A DNA stretch of 64,000 bases from Roseovarius sp. W115. Lineage in GTDB: Bacteria; Pseudomonadota; Alphaproteobacteria; Rhodobacterales; Rhodobacteraceae. A program made the position numbers and the translations under genes. The stretch lies in contig NZ_CP146606.1 of the NCBI RefSeq assembly GCF_032842945.2, positions 496,001 through 560,000 of the forward strand, read 5' to 3'. The notes beneath the pieces were generated by a model that saw only the letters and a program-made list of their open reading frames with translations, had not been told where the DNA came from and did no database searches. Below are positions 45,289 to 54,295 of this stretch, in pieces (positions within the stretch are counted from its first letter, which is position 1; the number at the start of each line of letters is the position of its first letter).

Positions 45289-47529
45289 CTACTTGTGGGC
45301 GAGTGGGGCCATCGCGAGGTGCTGTTTTTCCAGCTCCGCCGAGGATGGAACCATGGTCAGAACAGCGCCCACTGATTTACCCGTCCGGTTCAACCCGCGC
45401 GCCAGCGCAAGCTCAAATTGTTCAATCGTGTTAAAACCCCAGCGAACAGCCAACACGACATAATCCGCGAGATCGGCACACATGCGCGCGTCCGAGCTTT
45501 CGCTGAGCGAGCCGATATCCAGAACCACCACGTCATATTCAGCCTTCAGACTTTCGAGATATGTCACGATGGTGCCCGGATTGATCAACTCGATCATGTC
45601 GGCGGCTTTTGCGTCTTCTACGCGCCCGGAGAAATCGAAATCCGTTATCGGCATTTCGGCTTGATGGGCCGCGTCGGCGTTGGCTCCATCCATGCTCTTA
45701 CCCTCAACCCGACGAGTGGCAAAAACCTGCGACAGATCGGGATTGCGCAGGTCAAAATCAATGAGATGCGCGCGTTTGCCCTGTTTGGCGTAGTAGGCGG
45801 CGATATTGGCCGCGAGGGTCGATTTGCCCTGACCCGGCGAGGTGGACGTCACCGCGATGATCTGCGCCTTTTCGGCAGACGGGTTGCTGGCCACCGCATC
45901 AAAAACAATTGACCGAATGGTTTCGGAAAACTCAGACAGCGGAAAATCTACTGCATAACTCAGCTGCGCCATGTCACGGTCGCGTTTGCCACCGCTCAGA
46001 GCTGGGGCGTTTACATCGCGCCTGTTCCAAAACCGTGATAATCCAAAGGGCAAAGACACACCCGTGATGCGCGGGACGGCCCCAATATAGCGCAGGCCCA
46101 GCGCCTCGATCTGACGCGGCTGACGAATGCGATTATCGAGCTGCTCCAGCAGGAAGATGGCGACCATGGCGAGGAACACGCCTGCGACCAAGCCAAGCGC
46201 CAGGATTTTCGAGGTCTGCGGCGCACTTGGTCCGGCGGGCACCTGCGCGGCGGTCAAAACCCGGGCAGAACTTGTGTTGTAAGCAAAATCGTCCGAGGTT
46301 TCGTGAAAGCGCGTCAGCAAGGCTTGGTAGACGGCGCGCGCGCCATTGGCGCGCATCTGCAACTCACGCAGTTTCGCTTCTTTTTCCGATACAGTGGCCA
46401 CATCCGCACGCAAGGCATCGCCCCTGTCAGACAATCGCTTTTCTTCGGCCAAAGAGAATTCGATCTGGTTTTCAAGCTCACGCGCGACACGCTGGTATTG
46501 CAAATCAAGCTGCGATTTCATCGCGTCCAGTTCACCGGTTATAATGCTGGCCTGCAAAGAACTGCGGGTGCCATTGGCGGTCATTCTGGCAACCTCAATC
46601 TCGGCCTGAAGGATTTCAGCCCGGATTTGTTCGATCTCCGGCACGCCCATATTGGTGACATCTGTGGCGGTGCTTCCGTCACTCAGAACTTTACGAACCC
46701 GTTCCAGCAAGAGTTCCTTGTCAAACCGCTCATTCCGCAGAGTGACCAGAGCGAGGTTCAGATCGGAAAGCTCGGTTCCGACCACTTGGCGATCACCGGA
46801 ATCAATCTGATTCACGAGACGAAACTGGTTAACCTCTTGCTCTGCCAATTCCAGTTCTTCCACCGCCTCACGAAGGGCGGTCGACGACCAGCTGTTAAGC
46901 TGTGCCAGACGCTCGGCCTGCACTTCCAGGCCGCTGACGAGGTATTCTTCTGCATAGGCATTGGCGATGGCTGCCACTTTTTGTTTGTCTGTGTGCTTGG
47001 CGGTGATTTCGATCACATAGGTGTTGCCCAGCCGCCCGATCTCCATCGCGCGACGTAACTTTGACACGGCCCGGCGCTTGGCCGCCTCTTCCGGGCTGAG
47101 CACACCGGTTTGATCTTCGTCTTCGGCTGACACGAAAAGCGATTTGAGACGTGCGGTGAAGTTAGGTGATTTCGGTTCTTCCTCTTCGGCAGGATCCAAG
47201 GCGGCAAGACCAAGCTTGTCCACGACCCGTTCGGCCAGCGCATTCGACATCAGAATTTCGACCTCGGAATCCACGACGAGCGCATCTGAGCTGAGCAGGA
47301 TGCCTCCAGCCTCCTGGAAGCCCCGGCTTTCGCGAGGGTCGATGTAGATCGTGGTGGTCGCCTGATAGACCGGGGTCATGGCCACGATGCTGATCAAAGA
47401 CAGAAAAAGACACACCCCCATAAAAGCGCCCAAAAGCCAAAGATGCCGGCGCACTGCTTTGAAAGCCGAAGACAAGACATGGGCCACGCTTGGGGGTTCG
47501 CTGCCCTCGCCTTGCGGTGGGGTCAGCAT
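45289..47529 (-). CDS. Polysaccharide co-polymerase / BY-kinase-like protein (ExoP-like)
   Basis: 746 aa from the ATG at 47529; a GTG 21 bp upstream is possible. Two membrane helices (about residues 30-52 and 445-465) flank a Wzz-like periplasmic domain with long coiled coils. The cytosolic C-terminal half has Walker A SPGQGKSTLAANIAAYYAKQ, Walker A' HLIDFDLRNPDLSQVF and Walker B VVVLDIGSLSESSDAR. The C-terminal tail (SSAELEKQHLAMAPLAHK) has no tyrosine cluster, unlike most BY-kinases, so autophosphorylation there is doubtful. ExoP controls chain length. Confidence 0.9.
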   Translation of the reverse strand: MLTPPQGEGSEPPSVAHVLSSAFKAVRRHLWLLGAFMGVCLFLSLISIVAMTPVYQATTTIYIDPRESRGFQEAGGILLSSDALVVDSEVEILMSNALAERVVDKLGLAALDPAEEEEPKSPNFTARLKSLFVSAEDEDQTGVLSPEEAAKRRAVSKLRRAMEIGRLGNTYVIEITAKHTDKQKVAAIANAYAEEYLVSGLEVQAERLAQLNSWSSTALREAVEELELAEQEVNQFRLVNQIDSGDRQVVGTELSDLNLALVTLRNERFDKELLLERVRKVLSDGSTATDVTNMGVPEIEQIRAEILQAEIEVARMTANGTRSSLQASIITGELDAMKSQLDLQYQRVARELENQIEFSLAEEKRLSDRGDALRADVATVSEKEAKLRELQMRANGARAVYQALLTRFHETSDDFAYNTSSARVLTAAQVPAGPSAPQTSKILALGLVAGVFLAMVAIFLLEQLDNRIRQPRQIEALGLRYIGAVPRITGVSLPFGLSRFWNRRDVNAPALSGGKRDRDMAQLSYAVDFPLSEFSETIRSIVFDAVASNPSAEKAQIIAVTSTSPGQGKSTLAANIAAYYAKQGKRAHLIDFDLRNPDLSQVFATRRVEGKSMDGANADAAHQAEMPITDFDFSGRVEDAKAADMIELINPGTIVTYLESLKAEYDVVVLDIGSLSESSDARMCADLADYVVLAVRWGFNTIEQFELALARGLNRTGKSVGAVLTMVPSSAELEKQHLAMAPLAHK

Positions 47530-47590
47530 ATTTCGTTCGATCAACGTCACGTCTTGAGACCCTGCTTTTGGATATCGTTGCCTGGGTTGG

Positions 47591-48472
47591 TCAGCTCGCG
47601 ATGGGTGTCTGCACCATTTGGGCGACAGCGCTTTCCCATGTGGGCCAAGGTAAAGACTGACGTCCCAACAAGTCTGCCAGATCAAGCACCTCTGGCGCGA
47701 AATACTCCGCTAACTGATACTTTGTGCTCTCTTGCATTGGCGGGATCTGATCGCGCAGATCGGTGCTGTTTGCCTTCAGCAGCCCCGCAACAGGCGTCGC
47801 TGATTTTAGCCTTACAAGCTGTTCTTCCAGCCCAACACGCCGCATCAGGTCCCCACCGCTGCGCAAAGCGCGACGCAACCCGGGAGAGCGCGCCACATCG
47901 CTCACATTGCGCCGCTCGGATGCGACGGCTGACACAAAGTTGGCGTTCACGCCGACAAAGTCATAGACGCTGGCCGCCGACCGAACCGGGTCAGCGTGAA
48001 TTTCTTCGGCGAGCAACACGAGAACTTGTTGCGGCCCAAACATATCCACCCAGCGCTTGAGATTTGTGAAATAGCGACCCTGCTCCAGATAGGCCGGGTT
48101 GTTCAGAAGCCCTTCTTCAAAACTCTGGGGCTCTATATGGCCTTTGATCACCTCGTGTAGATGATTGGAATAGGCCCGCGCCACCGGGTCGCGCAGCAAT
48201 ACGATAATCTTGAGTTCGCTGCTGTAGTGCCAGGCACGCGATGCAGCCCGCGGATCAAAAAAATAGGATGGAGACGTATCGCATCTCGCAGTGCAGTCAG
48301 CCAGGTGACTGAAGTGGCGCTCGTACCACTGATAGCCGTGGTCAAAATAGTAAGAGAAGAAATCAACTTCCTTAGGGTCAGATACACCGACCTGAGGATG
48401 GACGCCAAGTACAGAATGCAGCCAAGATGTTGCGCATTTTTGTGCACCAATTCCGAGCACTGTTGGTTTCAT
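47591..48472 (-). CDS. Sulfotransferase (third in exo locus)
   Basis: 293 aa. PAPS loop TVLGIGAQKCATSWLHSVLG; KEVDFFSYYFDHGYQWYERH; DTSPSYFFDP; 3'-phosphate site IIVLLRDPVARAYSNHLHEV; and VLVLLAEEIHADPVRSAASV. This is the heparan-sulfotransferase-like bacterial type. It is likely the first gene of the minus-strand run to 40772, with 221 bp upstream for a promoter. Three sulfotransferases in one locus point to sulfation at several positions of the polymer, or one of them acts on another target. Confidence 0.9.
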   Translation of the reverse strand: MKPTVLGIGAQKCATSWLHSVLGVHPQVGVSDPKEVDFFSYYFDHGYQWYERHFSHLADCTARCDTSPSYFFDPRAASRAWHYSSELKIIVLLRDPVARAYSNHLHEVIKGHIEPQSFEEGLLNNPAYLEQGRYFTNLKRWVDMFGPQQVLVLLAEEIHADPVRSAASVYDFVGVNANFVSAVASERRNVSDVARSPGLRRALRSGGDLMRRVGLEEQLVRLKSATPVAGLLKANSTDLRDQIPPMQESTKYQLAEYFAPEVLDLADLLGRQSLPWPTWESAVAQMVQTPIAS

Positions 48473-48693
48473 GTCATAGCCCCTTACAACTTTGAAAACG
48501 CCTGTATTGCGGGCCCTGACCGGCTTTCAGCCTTGGCAATCAGCCCGCATCCACACCCCAGAAATTGTCGGAAAATGTGGCCAAACTGTGGTTGCGTTTC
48601 GCAGCTTTTCTTGACGGGCGGATTGCTGCCCAAGCGTGCTGAAAAAATGGACAGTTTTGAAACATTTTGGCCGTTTTGAGACGACGCGCTACG

Positions 48694-49728
48694 CTAGACG
48701 CTGCTTCGGGGCCGCGCGCTTGTCGCGCGTACAACCAGCTCCGGCGAAATAAGGTCGCCCATCGCGACCGGCGCATCCGCGACAATAGCGTCAACGATGC
48801 GTTTGGCCCCCTGCGCCCCGATTTGGCGTGCCGGGATACGCACGGTCGTCAGACCAGGCTCAAACTCCTTTGAGCCTTTAAAGTCGCCGATGCCCGTCAC
48901 AGTCAAATCATCGGGCACTGAGAGTTGGTTTTTCATCAAACCATGAATTACACCCCATGCCAGAACATCATTCCCACATATGACGGCGGTGGGGCGCTCT
49001 TCTGTCGCGATCAGCGCCTGGATGGCTTTCTTGGCTGCCGCAACGCTGTAGGGGGTCTCAAATGTCCAACCTTCGCGAACACCCAAACCTTTGGCATGAA
49101 GCGCCTGCTTTACACCGTCAAAACGCAATTGCGCACGATCATTGCCTGCCAGCGGCGGAAACAGGGTGGCGATGTCCCGATGCCCCAACCCGGAAACATG
49201 CGCCCCAATGAGCCTGCCAGCTTCAAAATTATCCGATCCTACGCAAGTCAGCGGTGCATCGTCAGAGTAATTCCAAAGCAGGACGCTTGGCATCGATTGC
49301 TGCGTCAGAAGCCCGTAGGTGTCCTCCGAATGCTCAATCCCTATCAACGCCATCCCATCCACGCGATGTTCCAGCATCTTGCGGGTGAGCGCATATTCGC
49401 GATCAAGGCTATACCCGTGCGAGGCCAGAAGGATGGTAAAACCCAATTCTTCCACGGCATCTGAGAAGCTCTGCACCAATTCGGCAAAGATCGCATGGTC
49501 AATTGTGGGGACGATCAACCCGATTGTGCCGCTGCGGATACCGTGGATGGTTTGCGCAGCACGGTTTCGGATGTAGCCCAACCGCCGCACGGCCGCATCG
49601 ATTTTCTTGCGCGTGTTGGCTTTGACCAGTTCTGGATGATTGAAGCTGCGCGACACGGTCGACGGAGACACGCGCGCGGCCTTTGCAACAGCGATGATAT
49701 CCGCTTTTTTATCAATTTTATCAGTCAT
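48694..49728 (-). CDS. LacI-family transcriptional regulator
   Basis: 344 aa from the ATG at 49728; a GTG 18 bp upstream is possible. N-terminal LacI HTH: IAVAKAARVSPSTVSRSFNH followed by the hinge helix region IRNRAAQTIHGIRSGTIGLI. Periplasmic-binding-fold domain beyond residue 60, with ICGNDVLAWGVIHGLMKNQL and the final IGDFKGSKEFEPGLTTVRIP. Divergent from a TctABC-aldehyde dehydrogenase-CoA ligase operon that it probably represses; a candidate operator lies between them. Confidence 0.92.
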   Translation of the reverse strand: MTDKIDKKADIIAVAKAARVSPSTVSRSFNHPELVKANTRKKIDAAVRRLGYIRNRAAQTIHGIRSGTIGLIVPTIDHAIFAELVQSFSDAVEELGFTILLASHGYSLDREYALTRKMLEHRVDGMALIGIEHSEDTYGLLTQQSMPSVLLWNYSDDAPLTCVGSDNFEAGRLIGAHVSGLGHRDIATLFPPLAGNDRAQLRFDGVKQALHAKGLGVREGWTFETPYSVAAAKKAIQALIATEERPTAVICGNDVLAWGVIHGLMKNQLSVPDDLTVTGIGDFKGSKEFEPGLTTVRIPARQIGAQGAKRIVDAIVADAPVAMGDLISPELVVRATSARPRSSV

Positions 49729-49752
49729 ATAAATCGTATTTTCCACGGCATA

Positions 49753-49780
49753 ATGAAAACATTTGCAAAACTATTTTCAT
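49753..49780. promoter_or_regulatory. Candidate LacI-type operator upstream of tctA
   Basis: ATGAAAA and TTTTCAT form inverted arms spanning 28 bp, and a smaller palindrome TTTGCAAA (49762-49769) lies in the middle. LacI-family sites often have a central palindrome flanked by matching arms; the outer arms are off centre by one base, so the exact site is uncertain. Confidence 0.4.
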
Positions 49781-49832
49781 CACTTACCCTGACCGGTCAA
49801 TCACTTTCGCGGACTGGGGGAGGACATCTGCG

Positions 49833-51362
49833 TTGGAATTTCTGGCCTATATGGGCGATGTCTTTACGCCAATCAATTTCGGACTGCTGCTGATTGGAAC
49901 GATTGGCGGTTTGATCCTGGGTGCGACACCGGGCTTGTCGCCAACCATGGCGGTCGCGCTTCTGATCCCCTTTACCTTCCGGCTTGAACCGGCGCAGGGT
50001 CTGATCCTTTTGGGGGCGGCCTATACCTCTACCGTTGCAGGGGGTGCTGTGAGTGCCATTTTGCTCAAGATACCCGGTGCCCCGGCCAATATTGCCACCA
50101 CTCTCGACGGGCATACGATGGCGCAGAAAGGGCAAGGCGCACGCGCGCTGCAACTGTCCTTTCTCGCCTCGGCCGTTGGCGGCGTTTTCGGTGTGTTGCT
50201 GCTCATTTTCCTGACCCCGGTTCTGGCGCAATGGGCGCTGGCCTTTGGACCAAGTCACCTTTTCTGGCTGGCCATACTCGGTGTGACCATCATCGGTTCT
50301 CTGGATTCAAGCTCGGTTGTCAAAGGGCTTTTGTCAGGCTGCATCGGCCTGTGGCTGGCGACAATTGGCTTTGACGACATCATGGGCGCGCAGCGGTTCA
50401 TCTTCCATGACGCGGTCGCGGGGGGCATCAACGTGATCCCGGCCCTGATTGGGCTTTTTGCCATTCCACAAGTCATCACCATGTTTGCCAAAGGGCGTAA
50501 ACGACTGGACGCAGAAGTCATTGCAGTCGAAAAACATCCCATTGGCCAAGCGGTTGGCGAGGTGTTCCGTCGCAAGCGTGCGCTCACCATCGGGACGATC
50601 ACCGGGTCCATTATCGGGCTCATTCCCGGTGTGGGCGGTCAGATCGCGGGTCTCGTGGCCTATGACCAGACCAAGAAAACCAGCCCCGAACGCGAGAAAT
50701 TCGGCACCGGGCATTCCGAGGGTGTCATCGCTGCGGAAAGTGCCAACAACGCCATGGTTGGCCCCTCGCTTGTACCGCTTCTCACCCTGTCGATCCCCGG
50801 CTCGCCCACCGCCGCCGTGCTGCTGGGCGGGTTGCTGATCCACGGTATTTTTCCGGGCAGCGACCTCTTTGACAACTACCCTGATGTCGCCTGGACGTTT
50901 ATCAATTCGATGCTGATCGGGCAGATCCTGATGTGTATCTTTGGTCTTTATGTGGCCGGGTTGGCAGCGCGGGTGGCGCAGGTTCCGAATGCCGTGATGG
51001 CCGCCGTTGTGCTGGGCCTTGCGCTCTTTGGGAGCTACTCGGTGCAAAATTCCATGGGCGATGTCTATGTCATGATGGCGCTTGGCACAGGCATGTACTT
51101 CCTTGAAAGGTTCGGCTTTTCAGCAGCCCCCCTGGTGCTCGGCCTTATCCTTGGGCCGATCGCCGAGGCCAACTTTATCCAAGGCTCGATGATTGCAAAT
51201 GCCACGTCGAGCATGGGGGAATATTTCTTCTCCGGCACGCTCAACCTTGTTCTTATCGGCATTGTCGTGGCCTCCGTCGGCTATTCGCTCTGGATGGAAT
51301 TGCGCGACAAACGTTACACCACAAAGGATGACGCGGTGCTCAAAGAGGAGAGCCTGTCATGA
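49833..51362 (+). CDS. tctA: Tripartite tricarboxylate transporter permease, TctA
   Basis: 509 aa, TTG start with GGGGGAGGA upstream. About 11-12 membrane helices. The family signature GATPGLSPTMAVALLIPFTF (residues 30-49) is present, as is the duplicated GLIPGVGGQIAGLVAYDQTK and the SAESANNAMVGPSLVPLLTL-like region (EGVIAAESANNAMVGPSLVP). It is the main subunit of a TTT importer. The stop overlaps tctB by 4 bp. Confidence 0.94.
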   Translation: MEFLAYMGDVFTPINFGLLLIGTIGGLILGATPGLSPTMAVALLIPFTFRLEPAQGLILLGAAYTSTVAGGAVSAILLKIPGAPANIATTLDGHTMAQKGQGARALQLSFLASAVGGVFGVLLLIFLTPVLAQWALAFGPSHLFWLAILGVTIIGSLDSSSVVKGLLSGCIGLWLATIGFDDIMGAQRFIFHDAVAGGINVIPALIGLFAIPQVITMFAKGRKRLDAEVIAVEKHPIGQAVGEVFRRKRALTIGTITGSIIGLIPGVGGQIAGLVAYDQTKKTSPEREKFGTGHSEGVIAAESANNAMVGPSLVPLLTLSIPGSPTAAVLLGGLLIHGIFPGSDLFDNYPDVAWTFINSMLIGQILMCIFGLYVAGLAARVAQVPNAVMAAVVLGLALFGSYSVQNSMGDVYVMMALGTGMYFLERFGFSAAPLVLGLILGPIAEANFIQGSMIANATSSMGEYFFSGTLNLVLIGIVVASVGYSLWMELRDKRYTTKDDAVLKEESLS

Positions 51363-51823
51363 CCGACCTGCCCCGCACTCAGCACATCATTGCCAGCGGT
51401 CTTGTCGCCGCTGTTGGCATAGCGGTCGCTTACATCAGCTATACACAGGAACCCGCCGAGGCATTTTTGTTCCCGCGGCTGATCTCGACGGTCTTTGTGG
51501 TTCTGGCCCTCTGGACCTTTGGCAAGGCGGTACTGGGGCGCACCAAGGTAGGCAATGGCCTGAGCCGCGGCGCGATCACCAACATCTTGCCAGGCCTGAT
51601 CGTAGCGTTGATTTACGTCTTCTGGGCAGCCAAGGCTTTGGGCTTTTACACCGCATCAACGATCACCTTTTTCATTCTGTTATCGCTTTACGACCCGGCT
51701 CCGCATGGCGAGGCGCGCACATGGATCAAACGCGCCCTCATCACAGCCGGTTTTCTTGCGGTGATGTACGGGCTCTTTGCCCAATTGCTCACCGTCTTCA
51801 CACCAAAAGAAATCTTATTCTGA
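51359..51823 (+). CDS. tctB: Tripartite tricarboxylate transporter small subunit, TctB
   Basis: 154 aa with four membrane helices (around residues 10-28, 38-55, 78-95 and 120-150). Sequence is poorly conserved in this family, but position and topology fit TctB. ATGA overlap with tctA; 39 bp to the binding-protein gene, with GGGAGGA before its ATG. Confidence 0.85.
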   Translation: MTDLPRTQHIIASGLVAAVGIAVAYISYTQEPAEAFLFPRLISTVFVVLALWTFGKAVLGRTKVGNGLSRGAITNILPGLIVALIYVFWAAKALGFYTASTITFFILLSLYDPAPHGEARTWIKRALITAGFLAVMYGLFAQLLTVFTPKEILF

Positions 51824-51862
51824 ACCGCAAAGGCGGCAGATCACACCAAGGGAGGAAAACCT

Positions 51863-52831
51863 ATGAAGAAACTACTTGCAGCGGCCTCGATTGCCCTGAT
51901 GGCACTGACAGGCGGCGCGTTTGCCGACGGTCACGCCAGTTATCCCGAACGCCCCGTGATGCTGATGGTCAGTTACGGCGCCGGGGGTGCCACCGACTTT
52001 CAGGCGCGTATCGTGACCATGACGGCGGGCAACGAGGACGCGTTGGGCATGCCTATTGCCATCATCAACAAGCCTGGCGCAGGCGGTCGTGTCGGCTGGA
52101 ACTGGTTTGCCACGCAGGCCGATGCCGACGGCTACACATTGGGCGCCTACAACGTGCCGCACTTCATCGCGCAGTCCATCGAGGGCGGCGTGGAGTATTC
52201 CACTGAAAACTTTGAGCCCATCGCCAACTGGGGTGCTGACCCGGCGGTTTTCGTGGTCGCGGCTGACAGTGAGTTCAACTCGATGGAAGACGTGGTGAAC
52301 TACGCCAAGGAAAACCCTGGAAAGCTTACCTTTTCAGGCGCTGGCCTTTTCGTGGGCCACCACATCGCAGCGCTGCAGCTTGAGAAGGCGGCGGGCGTGA
52401 AGCTGGCCTATATTCCCAACAACAAAGGGGGTGCGGGTGCCATGAAAGCCGTCATTGCGGGCGAAGTGCTGGGCGGGGTCAACAACCTCTCAGATGCCTT
52501 CCGCGCGCGTGAGGCAGGCAATGTCAAAATCCTCGGCGTTTTTGATCTGGAGCGCAACGAGTTCCTGGAAGACGTGCCAACGATGAAAGAGCAAGGCTTC
52601 GATATCGACAACGCGTCGGTGAATTTCCGTGGCGTGATGGTGCCCAAGGGCACGCCACAAGGCATCATCGACAAGCTGGCTGAGACCGTGCCCGCGATGT
52701 TCGAAAACGCCCGTGTGGCCAAGCGCATGAAGGCGGGCGGCAGCCCAATGCACATCATGACCCGCGACGAGGTGCTTGCGATGTGGAAAGCCCGCGAAGA
52801 GACGCTCAAAGAGCTGCTCGCAGGTCTTTAA
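51863..52831 (+). CDS. tctC: Tripartite tricarboxylate transporter binding protein, TctC
   Basis: 322 aa. Signal peptide MKKLLAAASIALMALTGGAF ending in FADG. Mature start YPERPVMLMVSYGAGGATDF matches Bug/TctC proteins (P-x-K/R-x-I...P-x-G-x-G-D). KPGAGGRVGWNWFATQADAD and FSGAGLFVGHHIAALQLEKA are further motifs. It delivers an organic acid, possibly a sulfonate, to TctAB. A perfect palindrome lies just 3' of the gene. Confidence 0.93.
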   Translation: MKKLLAAASIALMALTGGAFADGHASYPERPVMLMVSYGAGGATDFQARIVTMTAGNEDALGMPIAIINKPGAGGRVGWNWFATQADADGYTLGAYNVPHFIAQSIEGGVEYSTENFEPIANWGADPAVFVVAADSEFNSMEDVVNYAKENPGKLTFSGAGLFVGHHIAALQLEKAAGVKLAYIPNNKGGAGAMKAVIAGEVLGGVNNLSDAFRAREAGNVKILGVFDLERNEFLEDVPTMKEQGFDIDNASVNFRGVMVPKGTPQGIIDKLAETVPAMFENARVAKRMKAGGSPMHIMTRDEVLAMWKAREETLKELLAGL

Positions 52832-52838
52832 ACCAACC

Positions 52839-52865
52839 GTAGGGTGGGTTTGAAACCCACCCTAC
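52839..52865. repeat. REP-like palindrome 3' of tctC
   Basis: GTAGGGTGGGTTT-G-AAACCCACCCTAC: a perfect inverted repeat with 13-bp arms and a one-base centre. The GTAGGGTGGG core is common in intergenic palindromic repeats of many bacterial genomes. Only one copy is in this window. It has no T run. Like the hairpins after other binding-protein genes, it could protect the 3' end of the tctC transcript. Confidence 0.7.
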
Positions 52866-52891
52866 CCCAACACAAACGGACATGACCCGAC

Positions 52892-54295
52892 ATGAATGCC
52901 CCTGATCCCATTGCAGAGCTTGACGCCATCGTGGCGCGTGCACGCGCAGCACAGGCGCGGTATGTGGCCGAGGGCAGTCAGATACGCTATGACCGTGCCG
53001 CCCAAGCAGCGGCCTGGGCGATCATGGAGCCAGGGCGCAACGAGACCCTGGCCAAGCTCGCGGTTGAAACGACCGGGCTGGGCAATGTGCCGGACAAGAT
53101 CACCAAGAACCATCGCAAGACTCTGGGTCTGATGCGCGACATCAAGGATGTGAAAACCTTTGGTGTTATCCGCGATGATGCAGAAACAGGAATTACCGAG
53201 ATTGCGCGTCCCATGGGGGTCATCGGCGCGATTGTGCCCTCAACCAACCCAGCGGCGACGCCGGCGAACAACATCATTAACGCGCTGAAATGCGGCAATG
53301 CCATCGTTGTGGGCCCGTCACCCAAGGGCGTGGCCTCTTGCGAGACATTGCTGGGCTACATCCATGCCGAGTTTGCCAAGATTGGCGAGGACCCGGATCT
53401 GGTGCTGATGGTCCCGGCCCCGGGGTCGAAAGAGAAAACTCAACGCCTGATGGAGACCTGCGACAAGGTCGTGGCCACGGGCAGTCAGAACAACGTTGTG
53501 CGGGCGCAAACCTGCGGCACGCCTGCTGTGGCGGTGGGCGCAGGCAATGTCACTGTGATCGTGGATGAAACCGCCGATCTCGATCAGGCTGCAGAGAAAA
53601 TCCGAGCCTCCAAGACCTTTGACAACGCCACATCTTGTTCGTCGGAGAACGCCGTTGTGGTCGTGGACGCGGTCTATGACGCCTTTGTCGCCGCCATGGC
53701 GTGCGCGGGCGGCGCGGTGGTCGAGGATGAGGCGGGGATCGTGGCGCGGCTCTGGCCTGATGGGCATCTCAACCGCGCGGTCATCGCGCAGGATGCCGAC
53801 AAGATGATCACGGCGCTTGGCCTCCAAGATGCGGTGCCTGACGGCACGGAATACATCGCTGTGCCCACCAATGGCATCGGCCCGGATCATCCACTAAGCG
53901 GCGAGAAACTCAGCCGGGTTCTGGCGCTCTATCGTGCGCAGGATTTTGACGATGCGGTTGCAGTCACACAGGCCATTCAAAACCATCAGGGCGCAGGACA
54001 TTCGGTCGGCCTGCATTCATCCAAAGACGACCGCGCGCACAGGCTTGCGCGGGAAATCCCGACAAGCCGCATCATCGTCAATCAGGCGCATACCTTTGCC
54101 ACGGGGGGATCCTTTACGAACGGAATGCCGTTTTCGCTCTCGATGGGCTGCGGGGCGTGGGGCGGCAATGCGGTGGATGAGAATGTGCACTGGAAGCACT
54201 TTCTGCAAACCACGAAGATCATTCGGGAAATCCCAGCACGCGAACCCAGCCTAGAGGACATCTTCGCTGAGTATTGGGACGCTGCAGGGCAATGA
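52892..54295 (+). CDS. CoA-acylating aldehyde dehydrogenase (sulfoacetaldehyde dehydrogenase-like)
   Basis: 467 aa. It belongs to the acylating ALDH group (AdhE/EutE/SauS-like): PMGVIGAIVPSTNPAATPAN near residue 108, then KEKTQRLMETCDKVVATGSQ, CGTPAVAVGAGNVTVIVDET, and the catalytic cysteine in FDNATSCSSENAVVV. The C-terminal VNQAHTFATGGSFTNGMPFS is typical for EutE/SauS-like enzymes. The NAD(P)+-dependent reaction converts an aldehyde and CoA to acyl-CoA, or the reverse. With the neighbouring CoA ligase and TTT transporter it fits the SauS/SauT logic for sulfoacetate, but no sulfoacetaldehyde acetyltransferase is in the window, so other acids are possible. Confidence 0.85.
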   Translation: MNAPDPIAELDAIVARARAAQARYVAEGSQIRYDRAAQAAAWAIMEPGRNETLAKLAVETTGLGNVPDKITKNHRKTLGLMRDIKDVKTFGVIRDDAETGITEIARPMGVIGAIVPSTNPAATPANNIINALKCGNAIVVGPSPKGVASCETLLGYIHAEFAKIGEDPDLVLMVPAPGSKEKTQRLMETCDKVVATGSQNNVVRAQTCGTPAVAVGAGNVTVIVDETADLDQAAEKIRASKTFDNATSCSSENAVVVVDAVYDAFVAAMACAGGAVVEDEAGIVARLWPDGHLNRAVIAQDADKMITALGLQDAVPDGTEYIAVPTNGIGPDHPLSGEKLSRVLALYRAQDFDDAVAVTQAIQNHQGAGHSVGLHSSKDDRAHRLAREIPTSRIIVNQAHTFATGGSFTNGMPFSLSMGCGAWGGNAVDENVHWKHFLQTTKIIREIPAREPSLEDIFAEYWDAAGQ

